64,000 nt of DNA from an uncultured Synechococcales cyanobacterium. GTDB lineage: Bacteria > Cyanobacteriota > Cyanobacteriia > Thermosynechococcales > Thermosynechococcaceae. Numbering within the stretch: position 1 is the stretch's first letter; each line of letters opens with the position of its first letter. The notes beneath the pieces were generated by a model, which was given only the letters and a program-made list of their open reading frames with translations, ran no database searches and was not told the origin of the DNA. Location: NCBI GenBank assembly GCA_902806435.1, contig CADCWO010000194.1, positions 1-64,000 of the forward strand, written 5' to 3'. Positions 1-11,188 of the stretch are shown one piece after another. The position numbers were made by a program, and so were the translations under genes.

Positions 1-78
1 GCAATGGCACTTATCACTAGCATTGAATCTAGAGGACAACGGGGTAGCTACCTGGTCGAGCGTTTTAAGTTTAATTAG
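1..78 (+). CDS. C-terminal end of an unidentified protein (partial)
   Basis: Frame 1 is open from the window edge to a TAG at 76-78 and encodes about 25 residues ending in SYLVERFKFN. The body of the gene lies outside the window, so no family can be named. It would converge on menG, leaving about 100 bases between the two stops. The open stretch is short and could be chance, so confidence is low. Confidence 0.3.
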   Translation, partial: AMALITSIESRGQRGSYLVERFKFN

Positions 79-176
79 ATCCTTCTACTTATCATTTGTG
101 AACTAACTTCAACTCTAAGCGAGTATTGCGCGAAGACCAACTAGCCAGCATTAGCTTACGAAAGAGAACTGCCACG

Positions 177-878
177 CTAAGCTCGCTTTAAAACAAGGAC
201 ACCCATCATCCCGCCAGCGATCGCATAATGAGTAGCCTCCCTAAATCCGGCCTGATGTCCCAACTTAACTTGTTCCGGTCCAGGGGGAAACCTCTCCAGG
301 CTAGGCCCCAAGTAAGCATACTCTTGCGTCAAACCGAAATGAGCAGCTGCGGGGACCACCAGCGTTTTAAGATACCACTGCTGAAAAGTTTGCATCCAAG
401 GATTTTGAGGCTGATGAAAATCTAAAATTGCCGCCTTGCAACCGGGTTTGAGCACTCGGTAGATTTCTCGCAAGCAAGCAGGAATATCAGTTACATTACG
501 CAGACCATACCCCATGGTAATTGCATCAAAAGTCTGATCAGCAAAGGGTAAATCCAAGGCATCTGCTTCTAGCCAAGCAATCACACAATTACGGCTACTG
601 GTCTGAGATCGTTGCTCGGCTACTGCTAGCTGGGCTGATGAAAAATCTACCCCATAAACGTGACCTGTTGAACCCACTACCTGAGCTAGCATCAGGGCTA
701 GGTCACCACTGCCACAACATAGGTCTAGACAAGTACCACCTCGGGGCGGATGGCTCCACTTCACTGCCATCTGCTTCCAAATCCGATGCTGGCCTAAGCT
801 TAGCCAATTATTGAGTTGATCGTAAACAGGTGCAATCCGGTCAAATAAAAGACGAATTTGCTCAGAGTCTGAAGGCAC
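177..878 (-). CDS. menG: 2-phytyl-1,4-naphthoquinone methyltransferase MenG (UbiE/MenG family)
   Basis: This SAM-dependent methyltransferase should perform the last ring methylation in phylloquinone (or menaquinone) synthesis, which supplies the photosystem I quinone. The sequence shows the family start (SEQIRLLFDRIAPVYDQLN), the SAM-binding LDLCCGSGDLAL motif and the GYGLRNVTD and LKPGCKAAILDFH blocks. The frame is open upstream to an ATG at 1052, but that extension overlaps the neighbouring gene and is unlike the family. A GTG at 878 gives 233 residues, close to the usual cyanobacterial length, and is preferred. It lies 31 bases downstream of a small membrane-protein gene and hisF on the same strand, so the three may be cotranscribed. 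Plant-type MenG and UbiE are hard to separate by sequence; cyanobacteria normally use it for phylloquinone. Confidence 0.85.
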   Translation of the reverse strand: MPSDSEQIRLLFDRIAPVYDQLNNWLSLGQHRIWKQMAVKWSHPPRGGTCLDLCCGSGDLALMLAQVVGSTGHVYGVDFSSAQLAVAEQRSQTSSRNCVIAWLEADALDLPFADQTFDAITMGYGLRNVTDIPACLREIYRVLKPGCKAAILDFHQPQNPWMQTFQQWYLKTLVVPAAAHFGLTQEYAYLGPSLERFPPGPEQVKLGHQAGFREATHYAIAGGMMGVLVLKRA

Positions 879-909
879 TAGTCTAATAAAGTATCTAGAT
901 TTAAAGAAT

Positions 910-1230
910 TTAAAGGCTCGCACCAAGATCTTCCCAGAAAGATCTTTGATCCACAGGCCCAAAAAGGCTGATATTTGTCTCATCTTGGTTGGGCTGAACT
1001 TCCCCAACAATTCCAGAACCACTATCCAAAGGGAGTTGATACCGGACTGCATCCGTCATATATCCCATATACCCTTCCATCAGGAAGTAGACGACTATTA
1101 GCCCAGCAGCAGAGATAGCAACCAAAGTCCCCGCCAGCATAAACGAAAACTCACGATGGTTAACAGCCGCTTGCATTAGCTGCAGAGACCACATCACTAG
1201 AGCAGTTACAAGAATTAGAAGAATAAGCAT
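910..1230 (-). CDS. small two-helix membrane protein, unknown function
   Basis: The 106-residue product has two hydrophobic segments, at roughly residues 1-20 and 30-52, followed by a polar C-terminal half ending in FGPVDQRSFWEDLGASL. No catalytic motif is visible and I do not recognise a named family. It sits between hisF (80 bases upstream) and menG (31 bases downstream) on one strand, and the compact spacing supports a real gene. A role in histidine or quinone synthesis cannot be inferred from position alone. Confidence 0.65.
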   Translation of the reverse strand: MLILLILVTALVMWSLQLMQAAVNHREFSFMLAGTLVAISAAGLIVVYFLMEGYMGYMTDAVRYQLPLDSGSGIVGEVQPNQDETNISLFGPVDQRSFWEDLGASL

Positions 1231-1310
1231 ATGTTTACATATTTTAACAATAAAAACTTTGCCGCAACGAGCAAAGCAACAATTTTTGGTAAAACTAAAA
1301 AAAGTAACTC

Positions 1311-2081
1311 TTAGGGTAGACGCACGGGAACCCGATGAGCTGACAAATGATTTTTAATTTGACTAATTGTTAGTTGCCCATAATGCAGTAGGGAAGCTAG
1401 TAGGGCAGCTTCAGCCTTGCCAGTTGTCAGCACCGATTGAATATGCTCACAGTTACCCGCTCCGCCAGAAGCAACGACGGGAATCTGTACCATTTCTGCA
1501 ATCTGACGAGTCAGTTCTAAGTCGTACCCTGCCTGTGTACCATCGGCATCCATACTGGTAATGAGGAGTTCTCCGGCTCCCCGCTGCTCCACTTCCGCAG
1601 CCCAGGCAATTGCATCAAGCCCAGTGTTTTCGCGTCCACCTCGCACGAATACATCCCAACCAGGGTTAGCTGGATCATCCCGGCGACGCGCATCAATAGC
1701 CACAACAATGCACTGACTGCCAAAGCGATCGCTGGCCTGGTTGACCAAACTGGGATTTCGCACCGCCCCCGAATTAATGCTGACTTTATCTGCTCCGGCT
1801 CTTAAAAGATCTTTAATCGTTATCAAGTCCTGGATTCCGCCCCCTACTGTTAAGGGAATAAAGACTTGCTCAGCAGTCTGGTAGACCACATCAAAGATAA
1901 TGCCCCGGTCTTCATGGGTAGCAGTGATATCTAAAAACACTAACTCATCCGCACCGGCCTGGTTATAGGCTTGAGCCAGCGCCACCGGATCACCAGCATC
2001 CTGCAGATTAACAAAGTTAATGCCTTTGACTACTCGCCCTGCTTTGACATCCAGGCAGGGTAAAATTCGCTTTGCCAGCAT
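1311..2081 (-). CDS. hisF: imidazole glycerol phosphate synthase cyclase subunit HisF
   Basis: HisF forms the cyclase half of imidazole glycerol phosphate synthase. With HisH it converts PRFAR and glutamine-derived ammonia to IGP and AICAR, linking histidine and purine synthesis. The 256-residue product is a full (beta/alpha)8 barrel: it opens with [20 protein letters not shown], which carries the catalytic Asp near residue 11, and has the phosphate-binding blocks TVGGGIQ and VVASGGAGN. The second catalytic Asp lies in [12 protein letters not shown]. hisH is not in the window, as is usual for cyanobacteria with scattered his genes. Length and motifs are normal. Confidence 0.96.
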   Translation of the reverse strand: MLAKRILPCLDVKAGRVVKGINFVNLQDAGDPVALAQAYNQAGADELVFLDITATHEDRGIIFDVVYQTAEQVFIPLTVGGGIQDLITIKDLLRAGADKVSINSGAVRNPSLVNQASDRFGSQCIVVAIDARRRDDPANPGWDVFVRGGRENTGLDAIAWAAEVEQRGAGELLITSMDADGTQAGYDLELTRQIAEMVQIPVVASGGAGNCEHIQSVLTTGKAEAALLASLLHYGQLTISQIKNHLSAHRVPVRLP

Positions 2082-2543
2082 GGGCGCCTGCTAGAGGATT
2101 TTCTATTCAGTCACGTTAAAGGTTAGCACTTTTACTGGCTGGACGCTGAAATCCTAGTTGACAGAACCAAAGCAAACGCCTAAAAACCAACAAGCTAGAA
2201 TTTTGAATAAGCATTGTCCTAAGCTGTTCCTGGCATTTGGTAGCAAGGCTCAGTTGAGTGAAGTTATCCTATCCCAGTAGATTAAGAACAATCTGAAGTG
2301 AAACTACTGATGTTTTGAAAATGTGATTTTTAGTCAAGGCGACAAGCATCTTTGTTAGATGAAGCATTCAGGACCGGATGTAATATCTCGAAACGCCACA
2401 AACTATTGCATGGTTCAATCCAGCTGATCCAACTAACTTCAGATTTAGGGCTAGCTAAACTTAAAGTTCTTTTAGAGTAAGCCTTACGTATTTAATTGCT
2501 AAAGTACAGCAGGCACTGCAAGAGGTGCTGTAAAGTTACAAAT
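2082..2543. other. intergenic region between divergent hisF and the HEAT-repeat gene
   Basis: This stretch must hold the promoters of the two divergent genes. I see no convincing small ORF, strong hairpin or RNA gene in it. An A/T-rich segment from about 2440 to 2510 precedes the HEAT-repeat gene and is the likeliest promoter region, but no clear -35/-10 pair stands out. Confidence 0.4.
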
Positions 2544-3296
2544 ATGTATGATGATGATGACCTCTCTTTACTAAATACTGAAACAACTTTAGAGAGTCCT
2601 CTAGATCAGCTGGCACCTGTTGACGCAGACTCAGCGGCTGCACCTGATCTAGAGGAAATGTTGGCTTTATTAAATTCCTCTGATGTGGCGCAGCGGATGC
2701 TGGCTGCACGAGCTTTTTGTGAACTTCAAGATGAGCGTGCTACCCCGTACCTAATCGAACTACTGCACGATGCCTGCCCGTTAGTGCGAGTGAGTGCCGC
2801 CTATGCCTTGGGACGCAACCCTGATTCGTCTGCTGTAGAACCCTTGATCGGGCAACTCAACCAGGATTGGAATGGTTATGTCCGCAAAGGAGTAGTCTGG
2901 GCGTTGGGCAACTGCCGCGATCGCCGCTCCTTAGAACCTCTGATTGATGCCGTTAAAACTGATATTTCTGCTGTGCGTCTGTGGGCCGCTAGTTCACTAG
3001 GCCAGATGGCAGAAGTTAACTTGGAAGCAGCCGAAGCTGCGATGGCACCTTTGATTGAAGCCCTAAGTCAAGACCCGGTAGCAGCAGTTCGTAGTAATTG
3101 TGCCTGGGCTTTGGGACAGTTAGCCCGCGAGATCCCACTGAATAACCTTTACACTAGAGCTGTCAATGCTTTAATCGCTGCCCTTACTGATCTAGACATG
3201 GGCGTGCAGGAAGATGCCAAATCAGCTCTTTTAAGGCTAGGAGATCCCAAAGGTCTGCAAGTGATCGAAGAGTCAGAGTTAGAAGGATTGATCTAG
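2544..3296 (+). CDS. HEAT-repeat protein (PBS-lyase HEAT-like)
   Basis: The 250-residue product starts with an acidic tail (MYDDDDLSLLNTETTLESPLD) followed by a run of about five HEAT-like repeats of roughly 31-35 residues. The repeats show the typical D-x-x-x-VRxxAAxALG pattern, for example LVRVSAAYALG, YVRKGVVWALG, AVRLWAASSLG and AVRSNCAWALG. Such solenoids act as protein-binding scaffolds; some cyanobacterial members are bilin lyases, but no lyase-specific feature is evident here. The open frame extends 16 codons further up to 2496, but the ATG at 2544 gives the acidic start known from cyanobacterial relatives. It stands alone, convergent with chlP. Confidence 0.85.
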   Translation: MYDDDDLSLLNTETTLESPLDQLAPVDADSAAAPDLEEMLALLNSSDVAQRMLAARAFCELQDERATPYLIELLHDACPLVRVSAAYALGRNPDSSAVEPLIGQLNQDWNGYVRKGVVWALGNCRDRRSLEPLIDAVKTDISAVRLWAASSLGQMAEVNLEAAEAAMAPLIEALSQDPVAAVRSNCAWALGQLAREIPLNNLYTRAVNALIAALTDLDMGVQEDAKSALLRLGDPKGLQVIEESELEGLI

Positions 3297-3362
3297 CGAA
3301 TTTTGAGGATATTCCAGCTGGGGACAAGTACCTTCAGTATTTGCTAACCGGCGCGGAAAAAT

Positions 3363-3392
3363 CAAAAAAGGGACACACTGAGAGTGTGCCCC
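3363..3392 (-). terminator. Rho-independent terminator of chlP
   Basis: Read on the minus strand, GGGGCACAC, a five-base loop (TCTCA) and GTGTGTCCC form a stem with one mismatch, followed at once by six T residues (A tract at 3364-3369 on the plus strand). It lies 34 bases after the chlP stop codon, as expected for an intrinsic terminator. Confidence 0.8.
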
Positions 3393-3425
3393 TAGCTTGA
3401 GGAAAAAAGCTCAGAAATTTCTTGA

Positions 3426-4646
3426 TTAAGGAGCTAGGGCATTACCCCTTAGCAAGCTGCCTAAGGTTTTTGCTGTAATTTTCAGTTGAGTAAGCGGGTT
3501 GGCAGGGACTACCGTTTTGTAAAGGTAGCTGTCGAAGGTAAGTTTTTGTACATCCTGGTCGGCGCACATTTCTACAAATGCTTCGCGTGCCGCATCGGAG
3601 CGATAGAAAACTCTTTGCAGAATATCTAACACTTTGTACGTCATGCCGTACTTCTTATCCCAACGCTTCAGGTACACTTTGAGATCAGCTTCTGTGGGAA
3701 CCCGTGTCCCGTTTTGAGAATATTCAACAATCGCCTCCGCACACATGCGGGCTGATTTGGCCGCAAAGTAAATGCCTTCGCCAGAAGACTTGGTAACGGT
3801 ACCAGCAGCATCACCCACCAAGGCAACGCGACCGACAACCCGCCGTGGACGGGGATGCTCTGGAATTGGGTGGGCTTCCACCTTGATAATTTTTCCACCC
3901 CGGAGCCGGGCGGCCGCTCGGCTCCGAATTCCTGCTTGCAGTTTGCGGATATCTGCCTTGTTAACCTGCATTGTACCCGTACCTACAGCCACATGGTCGT
4001 ATTTGGGAAATACCCAGGCGTAAAAGTCTGTGGAGACATCATCGCCCACATACATTTCTGCCAGGTCTTCGTAGTAGGCCATTTTGTCTTCCGGTAGCCG
4101 AATCCGTTCCTGGAAGGCGATCGCAAAGTTGTAGTCCCCAGCATCAATCTCTTTGGCAATCCGGGAATTAGCGCCATCAGCACCGATCACGACATCGACT
4201 TGCAGGGTTTTGGCAATACCTTCTAAGCCACCATCGGAATGGTCAGCGTAATGAATCGTATAGGGCTGAGTATCATTGGCTGGAATTTCCAGCTTATGCA
4301 CCGTGCCATTGATTAGTTTCGCTCCCAAGCTGACGGCACGATCGCGCATAAAGCCATCCAAGACTTCCCGGCGGCACATGCCGATATACTCATCTGGCTT
4401 TGTAATATTAATATCGACCTCCACATTGGATGGGGAGATCATTTTCATCTTTCTCACCCGGCGGTCAATAATATGGGGAGGCAGATCAAACTCTGCAACC
4501 ATACACAGTGGAATTGCGCCCCCACAGGGCTTAGCGTTATCCAGCTTTCGTTCAATTAAGTACGTTTCTATGCCAGCTTTCAGCAACGTTTCAGCAGCAG
4601 AGGAACCTGCTGGACCAGACCCAACAACAGCAACCCGTAGTGCCAA
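3426..4646 (-). CDS. chlP: geranylgeranyl diphosphate/chlorophyll reductase ChlP
   Basis: ChlP reduces the geranylgeranyl group to phytyl for chlorophyll, tocopherol and phylloquinone. The N-terminus carries the FAD-binding motif VVGSGPAGSSAAETL with the ERK acidic end of the second strand, and the GDAAG motif (VALVGDAAGTVTKSSGEGI) lies near residue 290. The frame is open up to 4880, but that extension has no family similarity. A TTG at 4646 preceded by GGAGG (4653-4657, six-base gap) gives 406 residues, matching the normal length, so TTG is the probable start. The gene is monocistronic, with a terminator downstream, and is divergent from cysA. Confidence 0.93.
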   Translation of the reverse strand: MALRVAVVGSGPAGSSAAETLLKAGIETYLIERKLDNAKPCGGAIPLCMVAEFDLPPHIIDRRVRKMKMISPSNVEVDINITKPDEYIGMCRREVLDGFMRDRAVSLGAKLINGTVHKLEIPANDTQPYTIHYADHSDGGLEGIAKTLQVDVVIGADGANSRIAKEIDAGDYNFAIAFQERIRLPEDKMAYYEDLAEMYVGDDVSTDFYAWVFPKYDHVAVGTGTMQVNKADIRKLQAGIRSRAAARLRGGKIIKVEAHPIPEHPRPRRVVGRVALVGDAAGTVTKSSGEGIYFAAKSARMCAEAIVEYSQNGTRVPTEADLKVYLKRWDKKYGMTYKVLDILQRVFYRSDAAREAFVEMCADQDVQKLTFDSYLYKTVVPANPLTQLKITAKTLGSLLRGNALAP

Positions 4647-5072
4647 GGTTATCCTCCAAATCTCTAAAGCGATTATGGCTACGACGTGCATCCTATCACG
4701 GGACTTTGGCCCATCAGTCGCAACGTGCCCTAATCCACCAAAGTTGAAACACAGCTTAACATCCGGTAGGACAAGCGCATGGTGTGACGCACAAGTGAAA
4801 GGGTACTTCCGAGAGGCACCATCTATGAAGTTTGCAGCATCAGACCAAGAACACAGCGATGAATATCGCCAAGACACCAAAGACCTGAGGCAATTTATGG
4901 TATAAAACTACTGTAAGCCCAGCCACAAACTGGGGATTCTTTTGCATCTCAGCATTGAATTCGTCAGGTCGTAAAGCGATCGCCGCTAGAGATATTAAGC
5001 AATTTAAAGTAGAAGCAATTCTCCTTAATCATCGGTAAGGCTTTTACTTTTTGTGATCAGAGGTCAATACTT
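4647..5072. other. divergent promoter region chlP/cysA
   Basis: The region holds the upstream signals of chlP (minus) and cysA (plus). A TATAAA at 4901-4906 could serve as a -10 box toward cysA, but no good -35 accompanies it. One HIP1 octamer lies at 4976-4983. The long open frame that reads through part of this stretch on the plus strand is antisense to chlP and is not considered a gene. Confidence 0.35.
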
Positions 5073-6089
5073 GTGGGCATTTTAGTCGAAGACGTCTCAA
5101 AACAGTTTGGTAGCTTTAAAGCCGTTGACCACGTCAACTTAGAAATCCAGAGCGGTTCCTTGGTTGCCTTGCTGGGGCCGTCGGGGTCCGGCAAATCTAC
5201 CCTGCTGCGCTTAATTTCTGGGCTTGAGGCGCCCGATTCAGGTAGAGTTTGGTTGACAGGCACAGATGCCACCGATCAAAGTGTTCAAGATCGCAATATT
5301 GGCTTTGTCTTCCAACACTATGCTTTGTTCAAGCACTTGAGCGTGCGTAAAAATATTGGTTTTGCCCTGGAGTTACGCAAGGCACCAAAAGCAAGAGTCA
5401 AGGCGCGGGTGGAGGAACTACTGGAGTTAGTGCAGTTGCAAGGTTTGGGCGATCGCTATCCCTCACAATTATCTGGTGGTCAACGTCAACGGGTAGCTCT
5501 AGCTCGTGCTCTGGCCGTTGAACCGCAAGTATTACTGCTAGACGAACCGTTTGGGGCTTTAGATGCCAAAGTGCGTAAAGATTTACGCGCTTGGTTGCGC
5601 CGCTTGCACGAGGAAGTTCACGTGACTACCGTATTTGTCACTCATGATCAAGAAGAGGCAATGGAAGTGGCCGATCAGATCGTCGTCATGAACAAAGGAC
5701 GGATTGAACAGGTTGGTACCCCGGCAGAGATTTATGACCACCCTGCCTCTGCTTTTGTCATGAGCTTTATTGGTCCTGTGAATGTGCTGCCAAGCACTTC
5801 TGGGATTTTTCAAGGCAACGGTTTTGACTCTGCTCATCAGGAAATGTTTCTGCGGCCCCAGGATGTCGTGATTCAAACAGAATCTAACGGCGCTACTGCT
5901 CCGGCACGAGTAAATCGTCTGATTCATCTTGGTTGGGAGATTCAGGCAGAGTTGATCTTGGATGATGGTCAAGTCGTCACGGCTCACCTGACTCGCGAAC
6001 GGTTTGACCAGTTAAACCTAGAGCCGCAGCAACGGGTCTATGTCAAACCAAAAGAAGCAAAGTCTTTTCCCCTCTACTACTCAATTTGA
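5073..6089 (+). CDS. cysA: sulfate/thiosulfate ABC transporter ATP-binding protein CysA
   Basis: This is the nucleotide-binding subunit of an importer, most like CysA for sulfate/thiosulfate. It begins [20 protein letters not shown] and has Walker [10 protein letters not shown] (about residues 36-44), the Q-loop FVFQHYALF, the signature [15 protein letters not shown], Walker [13 protein letters not shown] and the switch histidine [14 protein letters not shown]-terminal TOBE-like regulatory region follows (FLRPQDVVI). The start is GTG with AGAGGTC upstream. The 338-residue length fits the family. No permease or binding-protein gene adjoins it, so the sulfate assignment rests on sequence alone; a related importer such as molybdate is possible. 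Confidence 0.85.
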   Translation: MGILVEDVSKQFGSFKAVDHVNLEIQSGSLVALLGPSGSGKSTLLRLISGLEAPDSGRVWLTGTDATDQSVQDRNIGFVFQHYALFKHLSVRKNIGFALELRKAPKARVKARVEELLELVQLQGLGDRYPSQLSGGQRQRVALARALAVEPQVLLLDEPFGALDAKVRKDLRAWLRRLHEEVHVTTVFVTHDQEEAMEVADQIVVMNKGRIEQVGTPAEIYDHPASAFVMSFIGPVNVLPSTSGIFQGNGFDSAHQEMFLRPQDVVIQTESNGATAPARVNRLIHLGWEIQAELILDDGQVVTAHLTRERFDQLNLEPQQRVYVKPKEAKSFPLYYSI

Positions 6090-6133
6090 GGCGGTCCTGA
6101 TCGCTGCAGTTTGGTTAGAGAACTTGAGGAAAG

Positions 6134-6149
6134 GAAGGGTGCGCCCTTC
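6134..6149. terminator. possible terminator hairpin between cysA and por
   Basis: GAAGGG, a four-base loop TGCG and CCCTTC form a six-pair stem in the 69-base gap between the convergent genes cysA and por. No T-run follows on either strand, so its action as an intrinsic terminator is uncertain. Confidence 0.35.
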
Positions 6150-6158
6150 TCAATCCTG

Positions 6159-8705
<2,547 letters not shown>

Positions 8706-8760
8706 TTCTAAGGCTCGTGTGGTCTTTTACTATCGGTAGTGTTGCTACGGCAACAATTAG

Positions 8761-8816
8761 CCTTGGAATCTATTACCAGCTTTAGACTTGTTAGCTTGGT
8801 AACCTAGATTCCAAGG
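8761..8816 (+). repeat. long inverted repeat between petH and hom
   Basis: CCTTGGAATCTA at 8761-8772 is matched perfectly by TAGATTCCAAGG at 8805-8816. Inside it TTACCA (8773-8778) pairs with TGGTAA (8797-8802), leaving two unpaired C residues on one side. The hairpin thus has about 18 pairs and an 18-base loop. There is no T-run behind it. It ends 30 bases before the GTG start of hom and 56-111 bases after the petH stop, so it may stabilise the petH mRNA or act in the hom leader. Whether it recurs in the genome is unknown. Confidence 0.75.
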
Positions 8817-8845
8817 TTGTCTTGTTTAAACGAGAAATAACGATT

Positions 8846-10210
8846 GTGACTTTTAAAGTAGGGTTACTGGGATTAGGAACAGTAGGGACAGGCACTGTAG
8901 AAATATTGCTGGACCCCAGCCAGCGCCATCCCTTACTCCAGGAGTTAGAACTGTACCGGGTGGGAGTGCGATCGCTAGATAAGCCTAGACAGGTAAACTT
9001 ACCCTCTCAGGTGACTACAGATCTGCAGGCGATTGTCACTGACCCAGCCGTTGATATTGTAGTAGAACTGATTGGGGGGCTTGAACCAGCGCGATCGCTG
9101 ATCCTGACAGCTCTTGCTCACCGTAAGCATGTGGTCACGGCCAACAAAGCGGTAATTGCTCGCTATGGTGATGAAATATTTAGCACCGCTAACGCCTTTG
9201 GGGTGCATGTGATGCTAGAAGCTACCGTGGGCGGAGGTATCCCTGTAATTCAACCTCTGAAACAATCTCTAGGCGCTAACCGCGTTCACACTGTCATGGG
9301 AATTGTCAACGGTACCACCAACTACATCCTGACGCGGATGCAGCAAGAGGGGGGAGATTTTGCTGAGATCTTAGCAGATGCCCAGCGCCTAGGTTATGCA
9401 GAGGCCGATCCGACGGCTGACGTTGATGGTTGGGATGCTGCAGATAAGATTGCAATCCTAGCTTCATTAGCATTTGGGGGCCGGATCAAACTAGACCAGG
9501 TTCACTGTGAAGGTATCCGCCAAGTGGGTGCTACCGATATTGCTTACGCCCAAAAACTGGGATTTGTAATCAAGCTTTTGGCGATCGCTCGCAACCAACA
9601 AGGTGTCCCTAATCTCAGCCGGACTAATACTAACTCTGATCTGCTAGTAAATGATCCCACAACGCCGCCCGCACAGCTTGAAGTACGAGTCCATCCGACG
9701 CTAGTACCTCGCGATCACCCCTTGGCTAGCATTAACGGTGTTTATAACGCAATTTTGATTGAAGGAGATCCCCTAGGCCAAGTCATGTTTTTTGGGCCGG
9801 GAGCTGGCGCTGGACCGACTGCTAGTGCTGTGGTTTCTGACCTGATTAACCTTGCTGCCTTCTTGAAGTTGAATGTTGCTAGTTCTTCTGCAAAAGCAGC
9901 TCTCCACCCCCTGCTTAGTTGTTCGCACGAAAATTACTGTGCTGTTGCCCCAATGCGATCGCTAGTTACCCGTTTTTATGCCAGATTTCTAACGGAGGAT
10001 CAGTCCGGAGTGATCGGTAAGTTGGGTACCTGCTTCGGTGATCGCAACGTTAGCTTAGAGTCAGTTGTCCAAACAGGCCTCCAAGATAATTTGGCGGAAA
10101 TAGTTGTTGTCACCCACCACGTCCGTGAAGGTGACTTTCACCAAGCCCTCCAGCAAATTCAAAGCCTAGAGGCTGTCGACAGTGTTCCCAGCCTGTTGCG
10201 GGTTTTATAA
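8846..10210 (+). CDS. hom: homoserine dehydrogenase
   Basis: Homoserine dehydrogenase reduces aspartate semialdehyde to homoserine on the way to threonine and methionine. The NAD(P) motif GLLGLGTVGTGTVEIL is at the N-terminus, followed by VVTANKAVIARYG, the catalytic block VNGTTNYILTRM and ADPTADVDGWDAADKIAILASLAFG. A C-terminal ACT domain (ARFLTEDQSGVIGKLGTCFGDRNVSLESVVQ) suggests allosteric control, probably by threonine. The frame opens with a TTG at 8822, but GTG at 8846 gives 454 residues starting just before the Rossmann motif and is preferred. It is convergent with gatC, 17 bases apart. Confidence 0.95.
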   Translation: MTFKVGLLGLGTVGTGTVEILLDPSQRHPLLQELELYRVGVRSLDKPRQVNLPSQVTTDLQAIVTDPAVDIVVELIGGLEPARSLILTALAHRKHVVTANKAVIARYGDEIFSTANAFGVHVMLEATVGGGIPVIQPLKQSLGANRVHTVMGIVNGTTNYILTRMQQEGGDFAEILADAQRLGYAEADPTADVDGWDAADKIAILASLAFGGRIKLDQVHCEGIRQVGATDIAYAQKLGFVIKLLAIARNQQGVPNLSRTNTNSDLLVNDPTTPPAQLEVRVHPTLVPRDHPLASINGVYNAILIEGDPLGQVMFFGPGAGAGPTASAVVSDLINLAAFLKLNVASSSAKAALHPLLSCSHENYCAVAPMRSLVTRFYARFLTEDQSGVIGKLGTCFGDRNVSLESVVQTGLQDNLAEIVVVTHHVREGDFHQALQQIQSLEAVDSVPSLLRVL

Positions 10211-10227
10211 ATTCATCTCAACCTGCT

Positions 10228-10533
10228 TTAAGGCTCTACATCCTGAGTGTTGATGATCTGAGGCACCTTAAAAAAGTCGCCTTCTGGATTAGGAGCACCC
10301 ACTAGAAAAGTTTCTGGGTGAGGATAAGGGTGTAACTCATCTGGTCTGGTGATATTACTAACATCAATTGCGCGAGCCGTTGGCGCTATATCGCTAACAT
10401 CTAGTTCACGCAACTGCTCAAAGTATTCCAGAATTCCAGTAAGTTGAGTTGTCAGCTGCGCTGCTTCTGTGTCAGTTATTTCCAGTCGAGCCAGATGAGC
10501 TACCTTACGAACCTGGTCTGCATCAATTATCAC
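10228..10533 (-). CDS. gatC: Asp/Glu-tRNA amidotransferase subunit C
   Basis: GatC stabilises the GatAB complex, which converts mischarged Glu-tRNA(Gln) and Asp-tRNA(Asn) to the cognate forms. The 101-residue product shows the family pattern: VRKVAHLARLEITDTEAAQLTTQLTGILEYFEQL, then VSDIAPTARAID and a C-terminal FFKVPQII. Length is normal. It follows ycf3 by 15 bases on the same strand, so the two are probably cotranscribed. gatA and gatB are not in the window. Confidence 0.93.
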   Translation of the reverse strand: MIIDADQVRKVAHLARLEITDTEAAQLTTQLTGILEYFEQLRELDVSDIAPTARAIDVSNITRPDELHPYPHPETFLVGAPNPEGDFFKVPQIINTQDVEP

Positions 10534-10548
10534 TAGTACCTGTCCTAA

Positions 10549-11070
10549 CTAGGAGTAAGCATCAATACTAGAGCGGCCTGTCCGTTTTAGCCAATTCTGA
10601 GCCTCCATGTAGTTGTTAGGAGCCATGCTAATTGCTGTTTTCCAGTAACCAGCTGCCCGGTTATAACATGCCTCAGCTTCAGTTGAGTTGCCTGCCTCAG
10701 TAGCTTTGTCACCGCGATAGTGGTAAATGACAGCAACATTATTTAATGCCTGGATCAGCCTTGGGTTGAGCTCAAGACCCTGCTCGTAGTAGCGCAGTGC
10801 TGATTCATGGTCGCCATTACTGGCATGAATGAGCCCCATGTTGTAGAGGATATAGCTGCGATCGTAAATATCTTCCTCAAGTTTCAGGGCTTCTTCGTAA
10901 TTTTCAAGTGCTTCCGCATACTCACCGTCTGCCTGAGCAGACATTCCATCACGGTAGTAAGCAAAGGCTTCTTTTTCTTTTTTACTAGCGGGCAATACTT
11001 TTAAGAGGATGTCCGCCATAACAGTGAAGCTTTTGTCAATGAAGTTATCGTTACGCTGCGATCTTGGCAT
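10549..11070 (-). CDS. ycf3: photosystem I assembly protein Ycf3
   Basis: Ycf3 is a thylakoid-associated chaperone that helps assemble PsaA/PsaB in photosystem I. The 173 residues begin [20 protein letters not shown] and contain three tetratricopeptide repeats (about residues 35-68, 72-105 and 120-153; for example [20 protein letters not shown] and [17 protein letters not shown]). This is the exact length and order of the chloroplast and cyanobacterial family. It heads a probable two-gene unit with gatC. Confidence 0.95.
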   Translation of the reverse strand: MPRSQRNDNFIDKSFTVMADILLKVLPASKKEKEAFAYYRDGMSAQADGEYAEALENYEEALKLEEDIYDRSYILYNMGLIHASNGDHESALRYYEQGLELNPRLIQALNNVAVIYHYRGDKATEAGNSTEAEACYNRAAGYWKTAISMAPNNYMEAQNWLKRTGRSSIDAYS

Positions 11071-11188
11071 CCTGGCCTCTATAGTTCAAAGCAGTGAGCT
11101 TGCAATTAAGTGGGTATTTAATTTGATCTTAGCTCTAGTCTGGTGCTAAACAGCTCGAACGAAAAGAACTCGTACAAGCAAGACCTAG

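Noticed and set aside
879-1052. N-terminal extension of menG by 58 residues
   Set aside because: It overlaps the membrane-protein gene upstream and is unlike MenG; GTG at 878 gives the normal length.
4647-4880. N-terminal extension of chlP by 78 residues
   Set aside because: The extension has no similarity to the family, and a TTG with a strong ribosome-binding site begins exactly at the conserved FAD domain.
4276-4905. A 209-residue open frame on the plus strand opposite chlP
   Set aside because: It is fully antisense to the conserved chlP coding region and its translation has no family features; long antisense frames are common opposite well-conserved genes.
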